Source of the DNA: Lutibacter sp.
GTDB taxonomy: Bacteria; Bacteroidota; Bacteroidia; Flavobacteriales; Flavobacteriaceae
Assembly (NCBI GenBank): GCA_002733285.1
Contig: NVVE01000014.1
Location: 33,176 to 40,242 of the forward strand
Length of the DNA: 7,067 nt
Reading direction: 5' to 3'
Shown in pieces: positions 1 to 7,067 of this stretch. A program made the position numbers and the translations under genes. Within the stretch, counting starts at the first letter, position 1; each line of letters begins with the position of its first letter. The notes under the pieces were generated by a model. It did no database searches and was not told the origin of the DNA. It was given only the letters and a program-made list of their open reading frames with translations.

Positions 1-745
1 ATTAGGAATTTCAGAAGAAGAAAAAATAAAAATAGCTATTAAATCACTTGGATTAGACGATCTAAAACCGTTCAATCCAAAAGAAAAAATAATCGAATAC
101 TTATTAGAAAATGACACTAAAAAGCTAGTTGATTATACGATAAGTGGTTTTGCTGAAGAAACTGCAGGAGAATCTATGGCTCCAGGAGGTGGATCAATAG
201 CAGCTTATGTTGGTTCTTTAGGTGTTTCATTGGGAACCATGGTAGCCAACCTTTCAGCTCATAAAGCAGGTTGGGATAATAAATGGGAATATTATTCTGA
301 TTGGGCAAAAAAAGGACAAGCTTATAAAAATAAATTATTGTTGTTGGTTGATGAGGACACCAATGCATTTAATAAGATTATTGAAGGGTTTAGATTGCCA
401 AAATCTAACAGCGAAGAAATCGAAGCTCGTAAACTTGCTATAGAAAATGCGACTAAATATGCTACCGAAATTCCATTTCAAGTAATGGAAACTGCTTGTA
501 ATTCTATGGAAGTAATGCAAGCTATGCTAAAAGATGGGTTGCAAAGTTCTTTATCGGATGCGGCGGTAGGAGCTTTATGTGCTAGGACTGCTGTTGTTGG
601 CGCATATTTCAATGTTCGTATCAACGCAAAAGATATTAAAGACAGAGATTTTGCTGAATCAATATTGACGCGTGCAAAAAAAGTATTTGAGAAAGCTTTA
701 GCAATAGAAAAAGAAGTAATGGATTTCATTGATTCAAAAATGTAA
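1..745 (+). CDS. ftcD: Formimidoyltransferase-cyclodeaminase, C-terminal part (5' end outside window)
   Basis: The open frame runs in from the left edge (first whole codon at base 2) and gives 247 residues to a TAA stop. Residues 1-35 match the linker after the formimidoyltransferase half (GLDDLKPFNPKEKIIEYLL), so this is the tail of a bifunctional enzyme and not a free cyclodeaminase that starts at the ATG at 176. The remainder is the helical cyclodeaminase domain, with the glycine-rich APGGGSIAA loop (residues 60-68), a VDEDTNAF segment near 116-123 and the SDAAVGALCA and GAYFNVRIN blocks near 184-208. In known family members the first half moves the formimino group of formiminoglutamate to tetrahydrofolate. 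The cyclodeaminase then releases ammonia to give 5,10-methenyl-THF, the last step of histidine degradation to glutamate. The enzyme is cytosolic. The domain ends normally with no frameshift, and a strong hairpin follows the stop. Other hut genes probably lie to the left, but none is visible. Confidence 0.93.
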   Translation, partial: LGISEEEKIKIAIKSLGLDDLKPFNPKEKIIEYLLENDTKKLVDYTISGFAEETAGESMAPGGGSIAAYVGSLGVSLGTMVANLSAHKAGWDNKWEYYSDWAKKGQAYKNKLLLLVDEDTNAFNKIIEGFRLPKSNSEEIEARKLAIENATKYATEIPFQVMETACNSMEVMQAMLKDGLQSSLSDAAVGALCARTAVVGAYFNVRINAKDIKDRDFAESILTRAKKVFEKALAIEKEVMDFIDSKM

Positions 746-766
746 TTTTCATTTACTTTCATAATT

Positions 767-802
767 AAAAAGCCGTATTGTACTTACAATGCGGCTTTTT
801 TT
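767..802. terminator. Bidirectional intrinsic terminator between convergent genes
   Basis: The arms AAAAAGCCGTATTGT (767-781) and ACAATGCGGCTTTTT (786-800) form a 15-bp stem with one G-U wobble around a 4-base loop. The stem has a GC-rich core. It is followed by T residues on the plus strand and, because the left arm begins with an A run, by T residues on the minus strand as well. It lies 21 bases after the stop of the cyclodeaminase gene and 38 bases beyond the stop of the convergent minus-strand gene, so it can end both transcripts. The structure is read directly from the sequence; use in both directions is inferred. Confidence 0.88.
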
Positions 803-840
803 AAGACATGATCTTTTAAAGTGTGCTTAGAGGGATAAAA

Positions 841-3800
841 TTAATTACGGCATAATGCATCAGCTCCAATGGTTCCAACTAAATTTTCTAAATAATCTTT
901 AGAACTAGCATCTTTAGACATTTTTTTAACATTTTCTAATCTCTCATTAATTTGCATCTCAGTAACAATTGATTCATTCTCGGGATTTGAAATGAAGTTT
1001 TCTAAATAAGAGGTTTGTTTATTATAAAAACTTACATCTTTATCTTGTTTCAATTTCAATCTTTCTTTATACCAATCACTGCTTATTACATAGTCTCTTT
1101 CAAAATATTTTCTTAATTCAGGGTGACTCATCTCTTTTCCTTCATAAGTTCCATACGCCATCACATGCAATACTATTTTTAAAGGTGGTATTGCAGCTTC
1201 AATACTGCCATCTTCAAAATAACTAAGAGCTACCTTTTTCTGAGCTTCAACAATATTGTTGATACCATCAACAAAATCATCCAATCCTTGAAGTTCAGGT
1301 TTTAACATTCTTTCGTTAAATACAGCATCTGGCTCATCAAATAAACGATTTAAGCATCTAATTGAAAATTTATTTGTAATTCTATAACCTAAACGACTTA
1401 CCAAAACGTTCGCTCCATTGTGTTCAAAATCTTCCATTTTCTCTAAAGACCCATTCTTAATAAGTGCTTTTGGATCTCTGTCTTTAACCTCTAAACGTGC
1501 CCAAATTTCAGGAATTAAAAGACTAATATCGTGGTCAACCTTATTTTCAGCACCCACATATCCAGCAGCTGTACTAAATGCATTGGACTCTGTAAGTATA
1601 TGCGATAATAACGCGTTGTTTAAATCGGTTGTAGGAGTTAACATATTAAAGGGGCCTTTTGTTAGGGCTCCTTCAGTGCCTGCTCCCGTAGTGGATGGTG
1701 ATTTTCCAGTAAGACTACAAATGAAATCCATAAATAATTCTGGAGTTTCTTGATAATGAATAGGGCTATACACCGCTAAAGGACGAATTCCAGCTTTTTT
1801 ATCAATTGGATTATTTCTACGTCCAGGTAACACAGCGTTTACAATATCAATTACGGGTTCTTTAGATTCAATTTTTCTGCGTAATCGAACTCCTATTTCC
1901 CCTAAATAACTTTCTTCCGTTTCGTTTATGAAAATATTACGTTGTAAATAACGAGGATTTTTAGTTGGCACACCGTCAACAATCCTTGTATGTGAAGGTA
2001 ATACGAAGTATTCTTCGTCATTAGGACTATTAACGACACTTAAAATTAAATCTTTTACGGGTTGTGTATATTTATCGAAGTTTATAGCGTCTTCTACAAT
2101 TCCTATAGCATCCTTCTTTCTTAAAAGTTCATAGTTTGTTAAGTACGTATTATCCGTTACAATATCGAGTTCAGCCTCTTTATCATACCCTCTTACTATA
2201 GCTTCATCTGGTCTTTGGAATAAATGTGATTCACAGTTCGCAACAACTTTTACACTTTTATTTGTGTATTCTGGGTTTAAGTTTTTAAACCTATTTCTTG
2301 GCAATGTAATTGTTGCTGAAATGTCATCTTCCATTTGTATTTTTTGACTAGGAGCAAAATCAGATCTCAATTTATTAAGTAACCAAATTCCCTTCTCATT
2401 AAATCCTATACGAACATAACTACCCAAAACAGGATTATTATTATATTGAAGACCACTCCCTTTTTGACCGTTAATTATTTCAACAGACATGCAATCTTTC
2501 CAATTTAGTGCGTCGTGATTTTCACGATATAATCTTTTAACAAACAGCACCAAAGATCTAATATGAACAGGAATATTTCTTAAAAACTCATTAAACTCAT
2601 CTGAATTTTTATCTGATGGAGTTAAAAGAATTACTGCAGAACCAAGTGTTCTTTCAGGGGACAAAAAGGATCTTGAAGGAGGTAATTTCGGATTGTAATT
2701 TTTCCATCGTTTTGAATAATTAAATTCAATAATTTCATCGGCTTTTTTGAAATCTTCATCAATATCTATAATATTAAATGCGCTATAGGTAATTGCATTT
2801 TGCATAGATTTAGAGATTTCTGATTTTCCTCCACCAGAAACAGTACAAGGCTTATGACAATAGATTCCTTCGGCAGTAGTATTTATAATTCTCCATAATG
2901 AAACAGATCCATGCCTTTCCAATCTAAATTTATTCCCTGTTGGATGAATGTATGTTTTATTTGGGGATAACACTAATTTTTGTTCTTCATTGTTATAAGT
3001 CCAAGTAATACTATTTGTATTGGCATTTATATAAGCAAACTCTGGTATATATACTAAATTAGGGTACTTTTTATCAACAGCATAATATTCTGGCTTCACA
3101 TCAATTCTATCTCCTAAAAGTGTTTTTACATCTTCAAAACTAAACTTATTATCAAATTTTCTGGAAAATGCCTTCCCATCAACAATGTCACCCATTATAC
3201 CCCGTGAAAATGCTATAGCTCCACCCGAATGTTCTTCTTCTACCAGCCCAAAAAGGTTTGCAGAATAACTAATTTGAGTTTTAATTTCTTTTTTAGAGTA
3301 TCCAAAATAATTATCAGCAATAAGAGTAACAACTACACCACGATCATCTCTACATGACACTTTAAAAGCCCCTCCATCATTATATAGTTCATTCTCATCT
3401 TTCCAACACATCCCATCCTTTTTTTGACGATCTGTTGCTTCATCAAAATGTGGTAATCCCACGTCCTTTTTCTTAAGTGTTTTCAAATGTGGAGCTAAAA
3501 TAATACAACCTGTATGGCCGGTCCAATGTTCAGTATCTAAAGCTGCGTCATTTTGAGCAAGATTTGGGTCACCAGCATTGCCAAAAATTGATTCTACAAA
3601 ATCTAAATTACTCACCAAACTTCCTGGAACGAAAAAACGAACTTCTAAACTCTTTTTTGAAGTTATTCCTTTAGCCTCTGGGCAAACCATTGGACGCATT
3701 AATAATGAAACCATTAATGTTGCTTTCTTCTCTTGGTTAGATGTAAATGGTAATGTTTTTAATTCATCTGAAGGGTTCAAAGCGGCATTTAAAAAATGTG

Positions 3801-4320
3801 CAAAAGTTACTTTTGGAACTTCTTTTTTTTCTAAAGGAACGGGTAATTCCCCTTCTACAATATGAAATGTTCCTTTGGTAGTTCTTTTATCGTGTATAGG
3901 GTTATTTAAAATACCTTGTTTAATCCTATGTGAGGTTATATTTTCACTTTTAAATGTATTCCCATTAGGTGGTAAACTAAGCTCTCTGGCATGTCCCTTT
4001 TGAGTTAATACTAACGTATTATTAGGTAATTTAAAAGATTTTTCAAATTTCACATCTTTTAGATAGTCATTTAAGAAATTTTGAATTCTTGAATCAACAG
4101 GTGAAAGATGGTGTGCTAACAATCTTGATTTTTCTCTAAAGCTTTTAATCAACCCGGTTGTTAAATCCATAAAATTTGGGTTACAATACTTTATTTCATC
4201 ATTTTCCTTATCTTCATAATATGGCTGGCCTAAAGAAGCCAACTGAAGGTTAATATATCTAACAGTATCTTTCTTTATCCTATTAGCCTGCTCCTCGTTT
4301 AAGCTGTTTTGTTTATTCAT
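841..4320 (-). CDS. PPi-dependent phosphoenolpyruvate carboxykinase-like protein (1159 aa)
   Basis: I assign this to the large PPi-type PEPCK family (EC 4.1.1.38), characterised in Entamoeba and Propionibacterium: PEP + CO2 + phosphate <-> oxaloacetate + pyrophosphate, in the cytosol. The length of 1159 residues fits that class of about 1100-1200 and is twice that of ATP- or GTP-PEPCK. A PEPCK-like core is visible in the right order: YFGYSKKE (338-345, compare YxGxxKK of ATP-PEPCK, whose second Lys is a metal ligand), EEEHSGGAIAF (361-371, His364 as likely second ligand), a P-loop-like TVSGGGKSE (493-501) and an acidic IIDIDEDF strand (517-524, compare kinase-2). A second glycine-rich block, TGKSPSTTGAGTEGALTKG, spans 871-889. 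I see no signal peptide or membrane segment. The ATG is secure because an in-frame TGA lies 15 bases upstream and no ATG falls between; there is no Shine-Dalgarno site. The frame is intact. Family assignment is from recalled motifs and length, and activity in this organism is inferred. It could instead be a divergent paralogue. Confidence 0.75.
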   Translation of the reverse strand: MNKQNSLNEEQANRIKKDTVRYINLQLASLGQPYYEDKENDEIKYCNPNFMDLTTGLIKSFREKSRLLAHHLSPVDSRIQNFLNDYLKDVKFEKSFKLPNNTLVLTQKGHARELSLPPNGNTFKSENITSHRIKQGILNNPIHDKRTTKGTFHIVEGELPVPLEKKEVPKVTFAHFLNAALNPSDELKTLPFTSNQEKKATLMVSLLMRPMVCPEAKGITSKKSLEVRFFVPGSLVSNLDFVESIFGNAGDPNLAQNDAALDTEHWTGHTGCIILAPHLKTLKKKDVGLPHFDEATDRQKKDGMCWKDENELYNDGGAFKVSCRDDRGVVVTLIADNYFGYSKKEIKTQISYSANLFGLVEEEHSGGAIAFSRGIMGDIVDGKAFSRKFDNKFSFEDVKTLLGDRIDVKPEYYAVDKKYPNLVYIPEFAYINANTNSITWTYNNEEQKLVLSPNKTYIHPTGNKFRLERHGSVSLWRIINTTAEGIYCHKPCTVSGGGKSEISKSMQNAITYSAFNIIDIDEDFKKADEIIEFNYSKRWKNYNPKLPPSRSFLSPERTLGSAVILLTPSDKNSDEFNEFLRNIPVHIRSLVLFVKRLYRENHDALNWKDCMSVEIINGQKGSGLQYNNNPVLGSYVRIGFNEKGIWLLNKLRSDFAPSQKIQMEDDISATITLPRNRFKNLNPEYTNKSVKVVANCESHLFQRPDEAIVRGYDKEAELDIVTDNTYLTNYELLRKKDAIGIVEDAINFDKYTQPVKDLILSVVNSPNDEEYFVLPSHTRIVDGVPTKNPRYLQRNIFINETEESYLGEIGVRLRRKIESKEPVIDIVNAVLPGRRNNPIDKKAGIRPLAVYSPIHYQETPELFMDFICSLTGKSPSTTGAGTEGALTKGPFNMLTPTTDLNNALLSHILTESNAFSTAAGYVGAENKVDHDISLLIPEIWARLEVKDRDPKALIKNGSLEKMEDFEHNGANVLVSRLGYRITNKFSIRCLNRLFDEPDAVFNERMLKPELQGLDDFVDGINNIVEAQKKVALSYFEDGSIEAAIPPLKIVLHVMAYGTYEGKEMSHPELRKYFERDYVISSDWYKERLKLKQDKDVSFYNKQTSYLENFISNPENESIVTEMQINERLENVKKMSKDASSKDYLENLVGTIGADALCRN

Positions 4321-4365
4321 TTGTGAAAATTTAAATCAATAAATCCTATTTTTCTTGATTTGTTT

Positions 4366-4482
4366 TTATATCATTTTTGTCATTTGAAATAATAGAATAT
4401 TCTCAATTCTATATTTCAAAAAAACAGTCCAATAAATCTTAATGAAAATTAAAAGAAAAAATGAATTAAATTTTCCTTTCAT
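4366..4482 (-). CDS. Possible 38-codon hydrophobic small ORF in the PEPCK leader
   Basis: The first ATG after the predicted transcription start opens a 38-codon frame ending in TAA, 45 bases before the ATG of the PEPCK-like gene. The peptide starts MKGKFNSFFLLIFIKIYW and stays rich in Phe, Ile and Leu, so it could be a membrane peptide or a translated leader. Against it, AT-rich random sequence also encodes Phe, Ile, Leu and Lys, and there is no ribosome-binding site next to the ATG. It overlaps the hairpin at 4383-4420, so its translation would disturb that structure. It resembles no family I know. I list it as a possibility only. Confidence 0.2.
   Translation of the reverse strand: MKGKFNSFFLLIFIKIYWTVFLKYRIENILLFQMTKMI
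4383..4420 (-). promoter_or_regulatory. Long imperfect hairpin in the leader of the PEPCK-like gene
   Basis: The segments TTTGAAATAATAGAAT (4383-4398) and ATTCTATATTTCAAA (4406-4420) pair over 15 bp with one bulged base and a 7-base loop. In the transcript of the PEPCK-like gene this would be a stable stem about 60-100 bases before the start codon. It does not look like an intrinsic terminator: on the minus strand the T run lies before the stem, and on the plus strand the stem is followed by A residues. It could be a transcript-stability element, a regulatory switch together with the small ORF, or a palindromic binding site at the DNA level. The pairing is seen directly; the role is unknown. 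Confidence 0.45.
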
Positions 4483-4499
4483 TTATTGTCTGCTCTCAG

Positions 4500-4532
4500 C
4501 AAATTTAATGAATTCCTCCTTTTTTTTTCAGA
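4500..4532 (-). promoter_or_regulatory. Candidate promoter for the PEPCK-like gene
   Basis: On the minus strand TAAATTTG (4507-4500) matches the Bacteroidota -7 consensus TAnnTTTG exactly. TCTG (4532-4529), one base off the TTTG of the -33 element, lies 21 bases upstream, within the usual spacing. Transcription would start near 4492-4496 and give a leader of about 170-175 bases, long for this group. No better match is seen closer to the gene; a TAAATTTT about ten bases before the ATG is one base off but lacks a partner and room for a leader. Confidence 0.45.
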
Positions 4533-4744
4533 GAATGCATAGAAATAAACGAAATCGAAATAGTAAGTATAATTCATTCTAAATAGTCATATTACACCTA
4601 AAATAAATATGTATACACCTGTTTTTAACCTAATTACAGTATATTTTTTGAAAATATCATCTATTGAAATACCTATATATAATTTTCAGCATAAACAACT
4701 TTTCTTTTACTTTTTAGTTTTATCAAACCTTATATATATGACAT

Positions 4745-4772
4745 AAAAAAACCGAAAATTTCTTTTCGGTTT
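4745..4772 (-). terminator. Intrinsic terminator of guaB
   Basis: Arms AAACCGAAAA (4749-4758) and TTTTCGGTTT (4763-4772) form a perfect 10-bp stem with a 4-base loop. Read on the minus strand the stem runs directly into a T run (complement of the A residues at 4745-4751), the normal layout for Rho-independent termination. It starts 22 bases after the guaB stop and separates guaB from the PEPCK-like gene downstream, which argues that the two are not one operon. Confidence 0.88.
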
Positions 4773-4794
4773 AAACAGTATTTTAAGCAACATA

Positions 4795-6276
<1,482 letters not shown>

Positions 6277-6294
6277 TTAGAAATTAATTGCGTG

Positions 6295-6302
6295 CAAATT
6301 TA
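6295..6302 (-). promoter_or_regulatory. guaB: Candidate -7 promoter box of guaB
   Basis: On the minus strand TAAATTTG matches the Bacteroidota -7 consensus TAnnTTTG exactly and is the same octamer as in the candidate promoter of the PEPCK-like gene. Thirty bases separate it from the guaB ATG, which places the transcript start near 6288 and gives a short leader of about 24 bases. I find no clear TTTG -33 element 17-23 bases upstream, so only the -7 element is claimed. No purine-repressor type operator is apparent. Confidence 0.5.
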
Positions 6303-6336
6303 AACTATATTAATTTAAATACCTATTTTTATTTTT

Positions 6337-6450
6337 CTATAAATTTTGTAACAACTTATTCAGCGCTTTTGTATTTCCTTTGTAATGGCTGTTTTTCTTG
6401 CTATCATAAAACACTGTAATATCTTTATATTCAGGCGTTAAGAATTGTTT
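6337..6450 (-). pseudogene. Possible 3' remnant of an unknown gene (37 codons, no start)
   Basis: Between the membrane-protein gene and guaB, one minus-strand frame is open from stop to stop for 37 codons and ends in TAG. It contains the mixed, protein-like stretch FYDSKKNSHYKGNTKALNK and uses ordinary codons, unlike the Phe/Ile/Lys-rich readings of the surrounding spacer. It has no ATG or TTG start; the only in-frame alternative is a GTG at the thirteenth codon. Just upstream, a different frame reads VLRFKNNVK and would join this one if the A5 run at 6448-6452 were one base shorter, which is suggestive of a decayed gene but could be chance. I recognise no family. It may equally be non-coding spacer. 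Confidence 0.25.
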
Positions 6451-6474
6451 TTACGTTATTTTTGAAACGTAAAA
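6449..6474. repeat. Inverted repeat TTTTACGTT / AACGTAAAA
   Basis: A perfect 9-bp inverted repeat (6449-6457 and 6466-6474) encloses an 8-base loop, 26 bases beyond the stop of the membrane-protein gene. No T run follows it on either strand, so it is not a standard intrinsic terminator. It may slow or end the upstream transcript weakly, protect the mRNA end, or be a palindromic binding site. No other terminator for the membrane-protein gene is visible. Confidence 0.4.
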
Positions 6475-6499
6475 CTACGCATACTATTAAAAATAAAAA

Positions 6500-6997
6500 T
6501 TAACTGTTTGATTTAGAAAATAAAATTTGATAAAATATTGAAAATGTGGCAATTATAAAACTCAGCGTCATTAACACACCTGAAAATATGATGATGAATC
6601 TAAACCATAAAATTCCACTCCATAGCAAATAGATTCCTCCAAAAGTTAATATAATAGATATAAATGGTTCTATCATTAAAAAATATTTTAGTTTTTTATT
6701 GATAGAGGTTGTCGCTAGAATTAATGAAAGTAAAAAGAATATTACAGACATAGAAAGAATGTGATTATGAACAATGGTAAGTATTTCACGTTCACTTTTT
6801 TTGAATTTCATTATTTCAGCATCTTCAATTTCTTCATTGCCTAAATAATGAGTAGCAATCCCCGATGCTTGCATAGAAGTTGTGTTATTCACGAAACCTA
6901 GACCTCCATAAAACCCGACGCTCAGCACTAATAGAAAAGCAATGATTACTGATTTTACTTCTTTAGGGAATTGATGTATAAGTCCGTGTACCTCCAT
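6500..6997 (-). CDS. Unnamed membrane protein with four predicted TM helices (165 aa)
   Basis: I cannot name this protein. Hydrophobic stretches at about 15-36, 74-96, 104-127 and 131-158 suggest four helices in the inner membrane. A polar loop of roughly 38 residues (37-73) follows the first helix and contains an acidic patch (NEEIEDAE) and then FKKSERE. The second helix begins with VHNHILSM: His77 and His79 sit at the membrane edge, a layout I recall from uncharacterised small membrane proteins with a (T/V)HxH motif and compatible with metal or haem binding, though that is inference. The ATG is the first start after in-frame stops; the next Met (42) would remove helix 1. The start overlaps the stop of the upstream gene by one base (TAATG), which suggests translational coupling and one operon with it. 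There is no Shine-Dalgarno sequence. The frame is intact. Confidence 0.75.
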   Translation of the reverse strand: MEVHGLIHQFPKEVKSVIIAFLLVLSVGFYGGLGFVNNTTSMQASGIATHYLGNEEIEDAEIMKFKKSEREILTIVHNHILSMSVIFFLLSLILATTSINKKLKYFLMIEPFISIILTFGGIYLLWSGILWFRFIIIFSGVLMTLSFIIATFSIFYQILFSKSNS

Positions 6998-7067
6998 TAT
7001 AATTGATGTTGATTTTGTAATATTCCTATGGTTTTTAATAATTTATTTACCTCAATGGTCATCGATC
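6997..7067 (-). CDS. C-terminal end of an unknown gene entering from the right edge
   Basis: One minus-strand frame is open from the window edge to a TAA whose last base is the A of the next gene's ATG (TAATG). The 22 visible residues end in EVNKLLKTIGILQNQHQL, a plausible amphipathic C-terminal helix. The other two minus frames both have stops here. The one-base overlap is a common arrangement for co-translated genes and is the main reason to call this real. An ATG at 7062 is probably an internal Met, although a very short ORF starting there cannot be excluded. Too little is visible to name the family. Confidence 0.5.
   Translation of the reverse strand, partial: SMTIEVNKLLKTIGILQNQHQL

Larger units (their letters stand above)
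4321..4794. other. 474-bp intergenic region between guaB and the PEPCK-like gene
   Basis: This very AT-rich stretch has no convincing full-size gene on either strand. Reading in the direction of transcription (minus), it holds the guaB terminator at 4745-4772, then about 210 bases (4533-4744) in which I see only a weak 7-bp AT-only hairpin (4641-4657). Next come a candidate promoter at 4500-4532 and the presumed leader of the PEPCK-like gene, with a small ORF and a long imperfect hairpin. The open frames on the plus strand are very short (for example 14 codons from 4535) and look like chance. Confidence 0.6.

Noticed and set aside
176..745. A separate stand-alone cyclodeaminase gene starting at the ATG at 176
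   Set aside because: The frame continues without a stop to the left edge, the upstream residues match the bifunctional enzyme's linker, and the ATG lies inside the conserved glycine-rich loop region.
1418..1753. A 111-codon open frame on the plus strand inside the PEPCK-like gene
   Set aside because: It is wholly antisense to a well-supported coding sequence and has no family-like motif or start signals; the same holds for the frame at 3578-3865.
4515..4521. A perfect AAGGAGG Shine-Dalgarno-like heptamer on the minus strand
   Set aside because: No ATG, GTG or TTG lies at a suitable distance; the next useful ATG is about 30 bases on. It falls in the spacer of the candidate promoter beside an A9 run, and this group rarely uses such sites.
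4535..4579. A 14-codon plus-strand ORF (MHRNKRNRNSKYNSF)
   Set aside because: Very short, no promoter or terminator in that direction, and a Lys/Asn/Arg content expected from AT-rich chance sequence.
4641..4657. Hairpin ATATTTT-TTG-AAAATAT
   Set aside because: Only seven A-T pairs in a very AT-rich spacer; expected by chance and too weak to be a terminator.

Overview
The window is AT-rich throughout and looks like chromosomal DNA of a Bacteroidota bacterium, probably Flavobacteriia. Three things point there: the protein sequences, the near absence of Shine-Dalgarno sites before the starts, and two matches to the Bacteroidota -7 promoter box TAnnTTTG (TAAATTTG both times). I see no mobile element, tRNA, rRNA or CRISPR array.

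Layout, left to right. (1) Bases 1-745 (+) hold the 3' part of a formimidoyltransferase-cyclodeaminase gene of histidine breakdown. (2) A 15-bp hairpin with flanking A and T runs at 767-802 separates it from the convergent gene on the other strand and can serve both. (3) Bases 841-4320 (-) encode a 1159-residue protein that I assign to the PPi-dependent PEP carboxykinase family, an unusual and often unannotated class of PEPCK. (4) A 474-bp gap follows. It holds a candidate promoter, a roughly 170-nt leader with a long imperfect hairpin and a 38-codon hydrophobic small ORF, and the terminator of the next gene. (5) Bases 4795-6264 (-) encode IMP dehydrogenase (guaB), with its own promoter box about 30 nt before the start. 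(6) Bases 6265-6499 are intergenic and contain a 37-codon open fragment that reads like the tail of a lost gene. (7) Bases 6500-6997 (-) encode an unnamed protein with four membrane segments. Its ATG overlaps by one base (TAATG) the stop codon of another gene that enters from the right edge.

Functionally this is mostly a metabolic neighbourhood, not one system. The cyclodeaminase feeds one-carbon units to folate, IMP dehydrogenase commits IMP to guanine nucleotides, and the PPi-PEPCK would interconvert PEP and oxaloacetate using phosphate and pyrophosphate. The last three transcription units (membrane pair, guaB, PEPCK) run in the same direction but look separately controlled: guaB has its own promoter box and a terminator, and the PEPCK gene has its own candidate promoter and leader. 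The least ordinary items are the PPi-PEPCK-like gene with its structured leader, and the coupled membrane-protein pair at the right edge.
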